64,000 nucleotides of DNA from Saccharopolyspora soli (GCF_022678645.1 NZ_JALBWV010000006.1:1-64000); one strand, 5' to 3'. Shown: positions 44,206-53,492, counted from the stretch's first letter. Translations and numbers: made by a program. The notes: generated by a model not told the origin, from the letters alone.

Positions 44206-44865
44206 GTGACTTCGCCACAAAATCCTTGGCAACAAGGTGGGTACCCGCAGAGCGGGACTCCTTCCGGCGGTTTTCCGCAGCAATACCCGCAGTACCCGCG
44301 GCAGAACCCGTTCGCGGCGCCGCCGGTGTCGGCGCACGAGATGGGCGCGGTTCGGCGGCCGATGACCATCGAGATCGCGTTCTGGATCGCGGTCGTGGTG
44401 CCACTGCTCGCGACGGTGCTCTCAGTGGTGAGCTATCTGCTGCTGCAGGGCGTCGTGAACGACGCCATCGGCAGCGCGGGCAGCGGCTCGACGGAGATCG
44501 ACGCGCAGATCTCGTCCGTCGCCAACGGCGTCATGCTGTTCTTCTTCATCGTGCTCACGATCATCTACCTGGTCCTGACCGCGTTGTGGATCCTGTTCGG
44601 CTTCAAGATGCGGGTCGGCCGGAACTGGGCGCGGATCACGCTCACGGTGTTCGCCAGCGTTTGGGCGCTGTCCGGCGTCGTCGGCCTGATCCAGGGCGGC
44701 ACGATGACCACGACCGGCTCGCTGGGCGACCTGGAGGTGCCCGGCTCGTACTACGCGATGGCCTACGCGCAGTCCGGATTGGGCCTGGTCGCGATGGCGG
44801 TGTTCATCACGCTGGTCTTCCTGAAGCCGTCGAACTGGTTCTTCCAGGCGGCGAACCGGCACTGA
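44206..44865 (+). CDS. Small membrane protein, fourth paralogue
   Basis: A 219-residue protein starting MTSPQNPWQQGGYPQSG, with a Gly/Pro/Gln-rich head of about 45 residues, PFAAPPVSAHEMG (nearly identical to the second paralogue), and four hydrophobic segments. Shared motif VGRNWARITLTVFASVW; C-terminal motif KPSNWFFQAANRH. Its stop overlaps the next ATG. GTG chosen from promoter spacing and paralogue alignment rather than the longer frame to 44179. Confidence 0.8.
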   Translation: MTSPQNPWQQGGYPQSGTPSGGFPQQYPQYPRQNPFAAPPVSAHEMGAVRRPMTIEIAFWIAVVVPLLATVLSVVSYLLLQGVVNDAIGSAGSGSTEIDAQISSVANGVMLFFFIVLTIIYLVLTALWILFGFKMRVGRNWARITLTVFASVWALSGVVGLIQGGTMTTTGSLGDLEVPGSYYAMAYAQSGLGLVAMAVFITLVFLKPSNWFFQAANRH

Positions 44866-45284
44866 TGGAATCGCCGCGACCGCTGCGCTACGCCATCGTC
44901 CTGTGGTGGGTGGTGGCGTTCGTCCTGGTGCTGCAGACGGTGCTGATGTGGGTCGGTCGCGACGCTTTGCCGCAACGGCTGATCGAAGGGCGGCAGGCGA
45001 CGGCGGCGGACGCTGCTGCCCGCGCGGAGCAGCTCCTGCTGGTCAACACCGGGTTCGCCGCCGTTCTCGCGGGCGCCTACCTGCTGTTGGGGGCGATGCT
45101 GTTCAACCGGCGGCCGTGGGCGCGGATCGCCCTGTCGGCGTTCGCGTTGGTGCACCTGGTGTTGTTGCTGGGTACTGGGGCGGTGTTCAGCACGAACGCG
45201 ATCTTGCTGATCCTCGGCGTGGCTGCGGCGGTGCTCATGTGGCGGCGGCCGAGCACGGAATGGCTGACGGGTGAACATGACTGA
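44865..45284 (+). CDS. Small membrane protein, fifth paralogue
   Basis: A 139-residue protein whose ATG shares its first base with the preceding stop codon (TGATG). Four hydrophobic segments are seen without the polar head of its neighbours. The shared motif is weaker: RRPWARIALSAFALVHL. It ends RRPSTEWLTGEHD and overlaps the next gene. Function unknown. Confidence 0.75.
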   Translation: MESPRPLRYAIVLWWVVAFVLVLQTVLMWVGRDALPQRLIEGRQATAADAAARAEQLLLVNTGFAAVLAGAYLLLGAMLFNRRPWARIALSAFALVHLVLLLGTGAVFSTNAILLILGVAAAVLMWRRPSTEWLTGEHD

Positions 45285-45711
45285 GCCGGTGTTGTACGCG
45301 GAGCGCGGCAGCAGCTGGTGGCCGGTGCTGTGGGGCCCAGCGTTCGCGGTGCTCGGGCTGGGCGTCGAGGCGTTGACGCCTGGCCCGGTGCACCTGACGA
45401 CGTGGCTGCTGATCGCTGGTGCGCTCGCGGTCACCGCAGCGATCTGGGTCTACGGTCGCCGTCGGCTGGTCTCGGTGCGGCTCACACCGACCGAGCTGGC
45501 GCAGGGGCGGGAAGAACTCGCGGTCAGCCGCATCACCGCTGTCACCGACGTGGGAGCGCCGGTGGGGGCACGGGTGCTCGGCGGAAGCTGGACGGTCCCG
45601 AAGGGAACGGGCGAAGTACCGCTTCGAATCGAAGCCGACGAAGTAGTCCTGGCCTGGGCGAGGAACCCCGAAGCACTGACGAGGGCACTGGCCCGCCTAG
45701 TGGAGCAGTAG
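45277..45711 (+). CDS. DUF3093-like membrane protein
   Basis: A 144-residue protein (ATG 45277; GTG 45271 possible) that overlaps the preceding gene's stop. It starts MTEPVLYAERGSSWWPVLWG, has two membrane segments (about 15-35 and 42-60), then a cytoplasmic domain VSVRLTPTELAQGREELAVSRITAVTDVG resembling the DUF3093 layout. The family assignment is tentative. It probably forms an operon with the fourth and fifth paralogues. Confidence 0.6.
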   Translation: MTEPVLYAERGSSWWPVLWGPAFAVLGLGVEALTPGPVHLTTWLLIAGALAVTAAIWVYGRRRLVSVRLTPTELAQGREELAVSRITAVTDVGAPVGARVLGGSWTVPKGTGEVPLRIEADEVVLAWARNPEALTRALARLVEQ

Positions 45712-45822
45712 CCATGCTTTCGGGTCTACGAACACCTGATCGAATTAAGTGAGCTAGCCCGCTGTGGTGCGCTTGAATGATCTCCGCTGTCTAGCGGCGG
45801 GAGCAGACCCGGACAGCAAAGT

Positions 45823-45860
45823 GCCCCGGGCGGCATGCAGAGCAGAGGCGGACCCGGGGC
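45823..45860 (+). promoter_or_regulatory. Inverted repeat in the leader of the HEPN/Abi gene
   Basis: GCCCCGGG (45823-45830) and CCCGGGGC (45853-45860), an 8-bp perfect inverted repeat around 22 bases, 50 bases before the TTG start. A shorter CCGCT/AGCGG hairpin lies just upstream at about 45784-45797. Possible attenuating or protein-binding structure. Confidence 0.35.
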
Positions 45861-45910
45861 CTACGCGGATCAATTTACCACAAGACCATTGGCAGCGGAG
45901 GAGATCCGGC

Positions 45911-46576
45911 TTGACCAGACGAACGACGCACGCCGAACTGCCGGAATGGGTCCGCACCCTGCTGTCGGAATCCCGCTTCGATCGGTACCTCAAGGCCGCT
46001 GGTGGCGAGATCGACGTAGCCGTCCGCCTTTACGACTGGAACGTCGAGGTGTCAGCGGCGTTCTTCGGCCCGCTGCACTGGCTTGAGGTTTCCCTCCGCA
46101 ACGCGCTGAACCACCGGCTGCGCCATCGGTACGGTCAAGATGACTGGTGGTCAGCAGCGCCGTTGACGGACAACGGTCGGCTCAAGGTCTCCCGTGCTCG
46201 CCGGAAGCTCGGTCAGCAGAAAGTCGGGCAGTTCTCCCCGGATGACGTGGTCGCCGAGCTCACCTTCGGGTTCTGGGTTTCGCTGCTCAGCCGGGTCCAC
46301 GACCGCATGTTCTGGGTTCCGGTGCTGCACAAGTCCTTTCCGAACTACGCGGGTTCTCGGCATGCGCTCCACGGAGATTTCATGGGCATGCTGGACTTCC
46401 GGAACCGGGTCATGCACCACGAACCGATCTTCTACCTCGACCTGCCGGAGTACCACCAGCGGATCTATCGACTGCTGGGTTACCTGTCGCCGGACGCGGC
46501 CGAACACGCTGGCCGGACCGACCTGATCACCGACGTCCTCGAACGGCGCGACGAGGTTTGGCCTCGGATGGGGTAG
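45911..46576 (+). CDS. HEPN-type Abi family protein (abortive-infection candidate)
   Basis: A 221-residue protein of the Abi-like family. The HEPN signature R-x4-H is present as FRNRVMHHEPIF near residues 163-174, the putative RNase site, and LHWLEVSLRNALNHRLRHRYG near residue 57 is the other conserved family segment. FGFWVSLLSRVHDRMFW fits the hydrophobic core. The TTG at 45911 has GGAGGAG seven bases upstream; the frame is open further back but that part has no homology. Inserted between hemB and hemL relative to M. tuberculosis. No partner antitoxin is seen, so it may act alone. Confidence 0.75.
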   Translation: MTRRTTHAELPEWVRTLLSESRFDRYLKAAGGEIDVAVRLYDWNVEVSAAFFGPLHWLEVSLRNALNHRLRHRYGQDDWWSAAPLTDNGRLKVSRARRKLGQQKVGQFSPDDVVAELTFGFWVSLLSRVHDRMFWVPVLHKSFPNYAGSRHALHGDFMGMLDFRNRVMHHEPIFYLDLPEYHQRIYRLLGYLSPDAAEHAGRTDLITDVLERRDEVWPRMG

Positions 46577-46627
46577 ACGCGCGGCTGGGTTGGGGTGCGC
46601 ACGGCACGTCGTGAGACGCTTCGCTGC

Positions 46628-46990
46628 GTGACGAATCCCGAACCGCAGCCTTCGGATGGGCCGAAGCACAGCGCCGACGCAGCCGAACCCGTCGACTATT
46701 CCGTCGGTTCGGCCAGGTTGAACCAACCCTGGCGGGCTGCTGTGGCCGGGATCGAGTTCGTCGTGGCGGTTGGCCTGTTGCTGGCGGCTTGGTGGGCGTG
46801 GCGGCATGGCGCGGTGACGATCTACCTGTCCGGCCCGCACGGCGCCGTCGATGTCGTCACCAGGTCGATCGGGAGTTGGCTGGCGGCTGCGGTGGGCGCG
46901 GTGACCTTGGCCGGGTTGCTGCTGCTCGATGCGGTTCGGCAGTTGATGTTGGCCTCGCGGGCCCGCCGTCGGGAGTCCCACGGGGTGTGA
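46628..46990 (+). CDS. Small membrane protein of unknown function
   Basis: A 120-residue protein from GTG 46628. A polar head of about 35 residues ([19 protein letters not shown]) precedes two hydrophobic segments (about 43-62 and 82-105), ending [12 protein letters not shown]. The short loop between contains [13 protein letters not shown]. No family recognised. It lies 35 bases before hemL on the same strand. Confidence 0.65.
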   Translation: MTNPEPQPSDGPKHSADAAEPVDYSVGSARLNQPWRAAVAGIEFVVAVGLLLAAWWAWRHGAVTIYLSGPHGAVDVVTRSIGSWLAAAVGAVTLAGLLLLDAVRQLMLASRARRRESHGV

Positions 46991-47024
46991 CCGGCCGCTG
47001 CGCTGCGCCTGTCAAACTGGGGAC

Positions 47025-48374
47025 GTGACAGCTTCTGCGAACCCCGCATCGAATACGAACGACGATCCGGCTCCGCGGTCGCGGCAGCTGTTCGAACGCG
47101 CTCTCGCGGTGACGCCGGGCGGCGTCAATTCGCCGGTCCGAGCGTTCCACTCGGTCGGCGGAACGCCGAGGTTCATGGTGCGCGGCGAAGGTGCCTACCT
47201 CTGGGACGCCGACGACAACCGGTACGTGGACCTGGTGTCGTCGTGGGGACCGATGATCAACGGGCACGCGCACCCGGACGTGGTTCGGGCTGTTCAGGAG
47301 GCTGCTTCGCACGGCCTTTCCTTCGGCACCCCGGGTGTCGGCGAGATCGACCTCGCGCAGGAGATCATCGACCGCGTCGAGCCGGTCGAACAGGTCCGGT
47401 TGGTCAATTCGGGCACCGAGGCGACGATGAGCGCCGTCCGGCTGGCACGCGGTTTCACCGGACGGCAGAAGATCGTCAAGTTCGCCGGGTGCTACCACGG
47501 CCACGTCGACGCGCTGCTGGCCAGCGCCGGGTCGGGGGTCGCGACCCTCGGTCTGCCGACCTCGCCGGGGGTCACCGGTGCCCAGGCGGCCGACACCATC
47601 GTGCTGCCCTACAACGACCTCGACGTGGTGCGGCAGGTGTTCGCCGACCAGGGTGACGAGATCGCGTGCGTGATCACCGAAGCCGCAGCGGGCAACATGG
47701 GCGCGGTAGCGCCGCTGCCCGGTTTCAACGCCGGGCTGCGGGAGATCACCAGCGCAGCCGGGGCGCTGTTGATCATGGACGAGGTGATGACCGGTTTCCG
47801 GGTCTCCGCGGCTGGCTGGTTCGGCATCGACGGCGTCGCGGGTGATCTCTACACCTTCGGCAAGGTGATGTCCGGCGGGTTGCCCGCTGCGGCGTTCGGT
47901 GGTCGAGCCGACGTCATGGACCGCCTTGCCCCGTCCGGCCCGGTGTACCAGGCGGGCACGTTGTCCGGGAACCCGGTCGCCGTGGCAGCTGGGCTCGCCA
48001 ACCTGCGCGCTGCCGACGCCGAGGTCTACGCGGCGCTGGACCGCAACGGCGAGCGGCTCGGCGACCTGCTCGGCAAGGCGCTGACCGCCGAAGGCGTGCC
48101 GCACCAGGTCGCGTTCGCGGCGAACATGGTCAGCGTCTTCTTCAGCGAGACGCCGGTGCGGGACTACGAGCAGGCCCAGGCCCAGCAGGTCTGGCGGTTC
48201 CCCGCGTTCTTCCACGAGCTGCTCAAGCGCGGCGTCTACCCACCGCCGAGCGCGTTCGAGTGCTGGTTCGTCAACGCGGCGATGGACGACGCGGCGTTCG
48301 AGGCGATCGCCGATGCGCTGCCGCACGCGGCCCGGGCTGCCGCCGCGGCGAAGGCGCCGGAGGCGGGAGCATGA
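47025..48374 (+). CDS. hemL: Glutamate-1-semialdehyde 2,1-aminomutase HemL
   Basis: Converts glutamate-1-semialdehyde to 5-aminolevulinate, following HemA. The 449-residue PLP enzyme has [59 protein letters not shown], the PLP lysine Lys280 in [12 protein letters not shown] and GTLSGNPVA. The GTG start has no strong ribosome site. Its ATGA overlap with the next gene starts a tight row hemL-gpm-like-resA, the same order as Rv0524-Rv0526. Confidence 0.96.
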   Translation: MTASANPASNTNDDPAPRSRQLFERALAVTPGGVNSPVRAFHSVGGTPRFMVRGEGAYLWDADDNRYVDLVSSWGPMINGHAHPDVVRAVQEAASHGLSFGTPGVGEIDLAQEIIDRVEPVEQVRLVNSGTEATMSAVRLARGFTGRQKIVKFAGCYHGHVDALLASAGSGVATLGLPTSPGVTGAQAADTIVLPYNDLDVVRQVFADQGDEIACVITEAAAGNMGAVAPLPGFNAGLREITSAAGALLIMDEVMTGFRVSAAGWFGIDGVAGDLYTFGKVMSGGLPAAAFGGRADVMDRLAPSGPVYQAGTLSGNPVAVAAGLANLRAADAEVYAALDRNGERLGDLLGKALTAEGVPHQVAFAANMVSVFFSETPVRDYEQAQAQQVWRFPAFFHELLKRGVYPPPSAFECWFVNAAMDDAAFEAIADALPHAARAAAAAKAPEAGA

Positions 48375-49006
48375 GCGACGTGAAGACCGTGGTGCACTTC
48401 CTGCGCCACGGTGAAGTGCACAACCCCGAGGGGATCCTCTACGGGCGGCTGCCGGGATACGGGTTGTCGGACCGCGGCGAACAGCAAGCCAAGGTCGTCG
48501 CCGAGTTTCTGGCCGGGCGTGACATCGCCCACGTCGTCGCTTCGCCGCTGCAACGGGCCCAGCAGACCGCCCTGCCGATCAGCGCGATGTGCCAGCTCGA
48601 CGTCGCCACCGACGACCGGCTCATCGAGGCCGACAACCGCTTCGAAGGGCTGAAGGTCTCCGTCGGGGACGGTGCGCTGCGGTCGCCCAAGCACTGGCCG
48701 AAGCTGTGGAACCCGCTTCGGCCGTCGTGGGGCGAGCCGTACCTGAAGATCGCGCACCGCATGCTGGGCGCGGCGCACCGGGCCCGTGCGGCGGCGTCCG
48801 GTCGGGAAGCGGTGTGCGTTTCGCACCAGCTGCCGATCTGGACGCTGCGCCGCTTCCTGGAGGGCAAGCCGATGTGGCACGACCCGCGGCGGCGGCAGTG
48901 CTCGCTGGCGTCGCTGACCAGCCTGGTCTTCCGCGGCGAGGAACTGGTGCGAATCGCCTACGTGGAACCCGCCGGGGGAACCGATCCGAAGGTGACAGGG
49001 GCATGA
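48371..49006 (+). CDS. Histidine phosphatase superfamily protein (Rv0525-like)
   Basis: A 211-residue protein with the phosphohistidine loop [19 protein letters not shown] (His12-type) and a second histidine in [15 protein letters not shown]. It keeps the general histidine-phosphatase fold but lacks the 2,3-BPG mutase substrate loops seen in gpmA, so it is probably a phosphatase with an unknown substrate. It overlaps both hemL and resA by four bases, hence translationally coupled in the haem/cytochrome c operon. Confidence 0.88.
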   Translation: MSDVKTVVHFLRHGEVHNPEGILYGRLPGYGLSDRGEQQAKVVAEFLAGRDIAHVVASPLQRAQQTALPISAMCQLDVATDDRLIEADNRFEGLKVSVGDGALRSPKHWPKLWNPLRPSWGEPYLKIAHRMLGAAHRARAAASGREAVCVSHQLPIWTLRRFLEGKPMWHDPRRRQCSLASLTSLVFRGEELVRIAYVEPAGGTDPKVTGA

Positions 49007-49593
49007 AACAGCTGTTGGTGCGCTTCGGGCTGGTCGCTGCGGCGTTAGCCCTGGTCGGCGGGTGCGCTACCCAGGGCGACGACGCAGTTTCGCAGGGCAG
49101 CGAGTTCACCTTCGTCTCGCCCGGCGGGCAGACCCGGCTCTTCTACCCGCAGCAGGAGCGCGGCCGGGTCTCCGGGCTGGCTGGCGAAAGCCTCCTGGAA
49201 CCGGGCAAGCAGATCGGGCTGGACGACTTCAAGGGCCAGGTCGTGGTCCTGAACATCTGGGGCTCGTGGTGCGGACCGTGCCGGTCCGAAGCCGACGATC
49301 TGCAGGCGGTGCAGGACAAGACCGCCAGCCAAGGGGTACAGGTGCTCGGCGTCGACGTGCGGGACAGCCGCTCGGCGGCGACCGACTTCCACCGCGACCG
49401 GCAGCTGACCTACCCGTCGATCTTCGACCCGGCGGGGCGATCGCTATTGGCCCTGCGCCAGTTCCCGCGCAGCACCGTGCCAGCGACGATCGTGCTCGAC
49501 CGGCAACACCGGGTCGCGGCGATCTTCCTGGAGGCGATGTTGGAAAGCGACCTGCTCCCCGAGGTGCAGAAGGTCGCCGCCGAACCGCGTTGA
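49003..49593 (+). CDS. resA: Membrane-anchored thiol-disulfide oxidoreductase ResA/TlpA-like
   Basis: Outward-facing thioredoxin-fold lipoprotein that keeps apocytochrome c cysteines reduced. The 196-residue protein has a lipobox LVGGC (Cys21), the core VVLNIWGSWCGPCRSEADDLQ with Cys90 and Cys93, and the cis-Pro loop FPRSTVPATIVLDRQHRVA. Overlaps the preceding stop (ATGA). Expected to receive electrons from CcdA, encoded after the repeat R5. Gene symbol assigned by similarity and context. Confidence 0.9.
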   Translation: MKQLLVRFGLVAAALALVGGCATQGDDAVSQGSEFTFVSPGGQTRLFYPQQERGRVSGLAGESLLEPGKQIGLDDFKGQVVVLNIWGSWCGPCRSEADDLQAVQDKTASQGVQVLGVDVRDSRSAATDFHRDRQLTYPSIFDPAGRSLLALRQFPRSTVPATIVLDRQHRVAAIFLEAMLESDLLPEVQKVAAEPR

Positions 49594-49611
49594 CCGGTTC
49601 AGAGTCTGTCC

Positions 49612-49797
49612 TCGAACTCGTTTTGCGTTGCGGTGCGGGTAGCGGAACCTCAGGGGCTTTCTCGACTCCGGGATCCCCGACATCATGTATGTCCGATACA
49701 CCGCGTCGTGGCTGTCCTCGCGAGAAAGCCCCTGAGAACCCGCGGCGGTGCCAGTTGCGCACGTGGGCTAAGCGGCTGGCGCCGCTTCAAAAACAAG
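49612..49797 (+). repeat. Intergenic structured repeat, copy R5
   Basis: Full-length copy with a perfect main stem: CTCAGGGGCTTTCTCG (49649-49664) and CGAGAAAGCCCCTGAG (49721-49736). Outer GCGGGT/ACCCGC, inner CCCCGAC/GTCGTGG (one mismatch) and apical TGTAT/ATACA are seen. The 3' hairpin AAGCGGC-tggc-GCCGCTT and TTCAAAAACAAGATC follow. It begins 19 bases after the resA stop. The next ~290 bases up to ccdA (49798-50086) show no gene; TACCCT at 50075-50080 is a likely leaderless -10 box for ccdA. Confidence 0.92.
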
Positions 49798-50086
49798 ATC
49801 AAAGACAGGCACTCAGCTCAGACCGCCTCCACTGCGGGCTCCGCCTGGACCCGCGCCGCCCAGGGGACGCAGCGTTCGCCGTTCGCTGGCACACGCGGCC
49901 GTTCCTTCGGGTGTGATACTCGCCTCCTAGCTGGTCAGCGCGGGTGGCCGGTGGTCCCGAAAACGCGGGACCAAAGGCCCTGGCAGCCTTGCCTCGTGCC
50001 TGGGCAACGCCTTCACCAGGAACGATGTGGGCCGGTTCACCCAGCCCGGTGCGTGGTCGTGGTCTTGACTTTCCTACCCTCGAAGC

Positions 50087-50869
50087 GTGAACCCCACCGA
50101 GCTCGCCGCGTCCGGTCCGCTGCTGTTCGCGGCGGCGGTCGCAGCGCTCGCCGGGGCGATCAGCTTCGCCTCGCCCTGCGTGGTGCCGCTGGTGCCCGGA
50201 TACCTGGCCTATCTGGCCGGTGTCGTCGGCGCCGATGCCCCGCCGGTTGATGTCGTGGAAGCCGAGCAAGGCCGTCGCGGACGCTGGCGGGTGGCCGGGG
50301 CCGCCCTGCTCTTCGTGGCGGGGTTCAGCGTGGTGTTCGCGGCCGGTGCTGTGCTCCTCCTCGGGTTGTCGGACGTTCTGCTGGCCAACGAACTGGTCCT
50401 GCAGCGCATCGGTGGGATCGTCACCGTTGCGATGGGACTCGTGTTCCTCGGCTTGGTGCCTGCCCTGCAACGTGATGTGCGGGTGCACAGCGTGCCCCGC
50501 GCCGGGGTTTGGGGCGCACCGCTGCTGGGCGCGGTTTTCGGACTCGGGTGGACTCCCTGCCTCGGGCCGACGTTGGTCGGCGTCATTTCGGTCGCGGCAG
50601 GCACCGAAGTCGACACGGGCACCGCGGTCCGCGGCGTGCTGCTGGTCATTGCCTACTGCCTGGGGCTCGGCGTGCCGTTCGTGCTGCTCGCCATCGGTGC
50701 GAGGTGGGCGGTCCGCAGCGCGAGCTGGCTGCGTCGGCGGGGGCGCGCCATCCAGATCGCGGGCGGGGCGCTGCTGGTCGTGGTGGGCCTGCTGCTCGTC
50801 ACCGGTTTGTGGGGAGAGCTGATCGCCATGCTTCGTGGCCCGATCGCCGGTTTCGAGACGCCGATCTGA
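50087..50869 (+). CDS. ccdA: Cytochrome c biogenesis protein CcdA
   Basis: Polytopic membrane protein that carries reducing equivalents from cytoplasmic thioredoxin to ResA. The 260-residue protein has six hydrophobic segments with the two redox cysteines in the expected places: Cys31 in FASPCVVPLVPG and Cys158 in GWTPCLGPTLVG. The GTG at 50087 has no ribosome site and TACCCT lies six bases upstream, consistent with a leaderless message. Stop shares a base with resB's ATG (TGATG). Confidence 0.95.
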   Translation: MNPTELAASGPLLFAAAVAALAGAISFASPCVVPLVPGYLAYLAGVVGADAPPVDVVEAEQGRRGRWRVAGAALLFVAGFSVVFAAGAVLLLGLSDVLLANELVLQRIGGIVTVAMGLVFLGLVPALQRDVRVHSVPRAGVWGAPLLGAVFGLGWTPCLGPTLVGVISVAAGTEVDTGTAVRGVLLVIAYCLGLGVPFVLLAIGARWAVRSASWLRRRGRAIQIAGGALLVVVGLLLVTGLWGELIAMLRGPIAGFETPI

Positions 50870-52491
50870 TGCGCGGCTACCTGACCACCACCCTGGCGTT
50901 CCTGCGCAACACCTGGCGCGGGTTGACTTCCATGCGCACCGCGCTGGTGCTGCTGTTCCTGCTCGCGCTGGCCGCGTTGCCCGGCGCGCTGATCCCGCAG
51001 CGCTCGCTGAACCAGTCCGAAGTGGACCGGTACTTCCGCGAATACCCGACGCTGGCGCCGATCCTCGACAAGCTCGGCGCGTTCGAAGTCTTCAGTTCGG
51101 TCTGGTTCGCCTCCATCTACGTGCTGCTGTTCATCTCCCTGATCGGCTGCCTGCTTCCGCGCTGCTACGAGTACTACAAGCAGTGGCGCAGCAAGCCGGT
51201 GCGGACGCCGCGCAACCTCAGCCGGATGCCGCACCACGAGACGGCCACCCTCGACGCCTCGGTCGACGAGGTGATGACCGCGGCGCGCAAGCGGCTGCGC
51301 GGCTGGCGGATGGTCGAACGCGACGAAGCCGACGGCTCGCGTTCGATCAGCGCCGAGCGCGGATTCCTGCGCGAAATCGGCAACCTCGTCTTCCACTTCG
51401 CCCTGGTCGGCCTCCTCATCGGGGTAGCGGGCGGCAAGCTGTACGGCTACGAGGGCCAGGTCATCGTGCTGGCCGACGGCTCCGAGTTCTGCAACTCCGG
51501 GACCTACAACTACGACTCCTTCCGCGCCGGGCTCACTGTCGACGGCACCCAGCTCAGCCCGTTCTGCGTGCGCGTCAACGACTTCGACGTGAAGTACCTG
51601 CCGACCGGGCAGGTCGAAAGCTTCCGCGTCGACACCCAGTACCAGTCCGGTGACGACCTGGCGACCAACACGTGGCGCCCCTACCTGCTGCAGGTCAACC
51701 ACCCGCTGCGCACGGCCGGTGACCGCATCTACCTCAGCGGCAACGGATACGCCCCGAAGTTCACGGTGACCTTCCCCGACGGTCAGCAGCGCACCGGACT
51801 CGTCCAGTGGCAGCCGGTTTCCACGCAGACGATGCTTTCGCAAGGCGCCACCAAGTTCGATCCGCCGGGCGTGCAGGACGAGGCGCAGCGCCGCCAGAAC
51901 CAACTCGCGATCACCGGCCTGTTCGCCCCCACCGCCACCTTCGACGGAGCCGTGCTGAGCTCCGGTTTCCCGGACCTGCTGGACCCGACCGTGGCCGTGG
52001 ACGTGCTGCGCGGCGACCTCGGGCTCGACTCCGGGCGCGGCCAGTCGATCTTCGGGGTGGACCAGTCGATGGTGGACCAGGGCAGGCTCAAGCGGGTCGC
52101 CCGCCAGAACCTGCGCCTCGGCCAGGAGATCCGCCTCGACGACGGCACCACGATCCGCTTCGACGGCGTCGAGCGCTGGGCGAACCTGCAGATCTCGCAC
52201 GATCCGTTCCAGCCGTGGGTGCTCGGCTTCGCCATCACGATCATCTTCGGCATCGGCACTTCGCTGACCATCAAGCGACGTCGGGTGTGGGTTCGAGCCG
52301 GGCCGAGCCCGGAACCGGATGAATCCGGTTCCGCGCGTACCGTTGTCGAAGTCGGCGGACTCGCCCGCACCGATCAGGCTGGCTACGGCGAGGAGTTCAC
52401 CAAGCTGGCCGCCGACCTGCTGGTTACGGGTGTCGACCACTCGCCGCAGTCCCGCGCGGTCGCTGGACCCGCGCGCGAAAGGAAGAGCTGA
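50869..52491 (+). CDS. resB: Cytochrome c biogenesis protein ResB
   Basis: System II haem-handling/apocytochrome ligation component. The 540-residue membrane protein has N-terminal hydrophobic segments (about 20-45, 75-100), a third at about 170-190 (FHFALVGLLIGVAGG), a large extracytoplasmic domain (about 195-440) and a last segment (about 448-465, LGFAITIIFGIGTSLTI), then a cytoplasmic tail. Histidines in ISHDPFQPW and GNLVFHFALVG are typical. Overlaps ccdA and ccsA, giving a tight ccdA-resB-ccsA operon. Confidence 0.95.
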   Translation: MRGYLTTTLAFLRNTWRGLTSMRTALVLLFLLALAALPGALIPQRSLNQSEVDRYFREYPTLAPILDKLGAFEVFSSVWFASIYVLLFISLIGCLLPRCYEYYKQWRSKPVRTPRNLSRMPHHETATLDASVDEVMTAARKRLRGWRMVERDEADGSRSISAERGFLREIGNLVFHFALVGLLIGVAGGKLYGYEGQVIVLADGSEFCNSGTYNYDSFRAGLTVDGTQLSPFCVRVNDFDVKYLPTGQVESFRVDTQYQSGDDLATNTWRPYLLQVNHPLRTAGDRIYLSGNGYAPKFTVTFPDGQQRTGLVQWQPVSTQTMLSQGATKFDPPGVQDEAQRRQNQLAITGLFAPTATFDGAVLSSGFPDLLDPTVAVDVLRGDLGLDSGRGQSIFGVDQSMVDQGRLKRVARQNLRLGQEIRLDDGTTIRFDGVERWANLQISHDPFQPWVLGFAITIIFGIGTSLTIKRRRVWVRAGPSPEPDESGSARTVVEVGGLARTDQAGYGEEFTKLAADLLVTGVDHSPQSRAVAGPARERKS

Positions 52492-53492
52492 TGTCGGTCA
52501 ACCAGACGCTGTCGACCTACAGCGACATGGCGTACGCGACCTCCGTGGTCATCTACATCGCCGCGATGCTGCTGTACTTCGGCGAATTCGCCTACGGCCG
52601 GGCCGGGACGGTTGGCCGCCGACGTGAGTCGGTGCTGGTCAACGCTGGCCGCGGCGAGTCCACCGCGACCGGCGTGATCGGGCACGTGGAGACCCCGAAG
52701 AAGCGCCCGCTGGCCGAACGACTGGGCGGCATGGCCGTCTCCATGACCGTGCTCGGCGCGTTGGTGCACGCTGCCTCCCTTCTGCTGCGCGGTGTCGCCA
52801 CCGGCCGGGTGCCGTGGGGCAACATGTACGAATTCGGCTCGGCGATCTGCCTCGCCGCGGTGATCGCGTGGCTGATCGTGCTGTTCCGGCAGTTGCGCAC
52901 CGAGCGGCGCGAAGCCACTCCGGCGCAGCTGCGCGGGCTCGGCGGGTTCCTGATGCTGCCGGTCGTCGTGCTGCTTTTCCTGTCCGGCACGGTGCTCTAC
53001 GCCCAGGCCGCGCCGCTGCAGCCAGCGCTGCAGTCCTACTGGATCGTGATCCACGTGACCGCGGCGATCATCTCCAGCGGTGCCCTGCTGTTCGCCGGTG
53101 TCGCCAGCGTGCTGTACCTGCTGCGCTCCCGGTACGAGAACAACCCGTTGAAGCTGACCCGGTTCGGCTCCCGGCTGCCGACCAGCCAGGCGCTGGACCG
53201 GATCGCCTACCGCGCCACCGTGATCATCTTCCCGGTCTGGACGTTCGCCATCGTCGCGGGCGCGATCTGGGCGGAGGCGGCGTGGGGTCGCTTCTGGGGT
53301 TGGGACCCGAAGGAGACCTGCTCGTTCATCGCCTGGGTCGTCTACGCGGCGTACTTGCACGCTCGGGCCACCGCCGGTTGGCGGGGCATCCGTGCCGCGT
53401 GGATCAACATCTTCGGTCTGGCGGTCATGATCTTCAACCTGTTCTTCATCAACATCGTTGTCGCCGGTCTTCACTCGTACGCTGGACTGTGA
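52491..53492 (+). CDS. ccsA: Cytochrome c biogenesis/haem transporter CcsA (CcsB)
   Basis: Partner of ResB in cytochrome c maturation system II. The 333-residue polytopic protein carries the tryptophan-rich WWD domain as EAAWGRFWGWDPKETCSFIAW near residues 262-282 with conserved histidines in IVIHVTAAIIS and VAGLHSYAGL. Eight or so hydrophobic segments. Its ATG shares its first base with the resB stop (TGATG). Same order as Rv0527-Rv0529. Confidence 0.95.
   Translation: MSVNQTLSTYSDMAYATSVVIYIAAMLLYFGEFAYGRAGTVGRRRESVLVNAGRGESTATGVIGHVETPKKRPLAERLGGMAVSMTVLGALVHAASLLLRGVATGRVPWGNMYEFGSAICLAAVIAWLIVLFRQLRTERREATPAQLRGLGGFLMLPVVVLLFLSGTVLYAQAAPLQPALQSYWIVIHVTAAIISSGALLFAGVASVLYLLRSRYENNPLKLTRFGSRLPTSQALDRIAYRATVIIFPVWTFAIVAGAIWAEAAWGRFWGWDPKETCSFIAWVVYAAYLHARATAGWRGIRAAWINIFGLAVMIFNLFFINIVVAGLHSYAGL

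Noticed and set aside
49633-50250. Frames with a recurring peptide resembling VAVRVAEPQ-PS in several intergenic regions
   Set aside because: The peptide recurs because the noncoding repeat element is read in one frame; copies carry different frames, indels and stops, so it is not a protein family.
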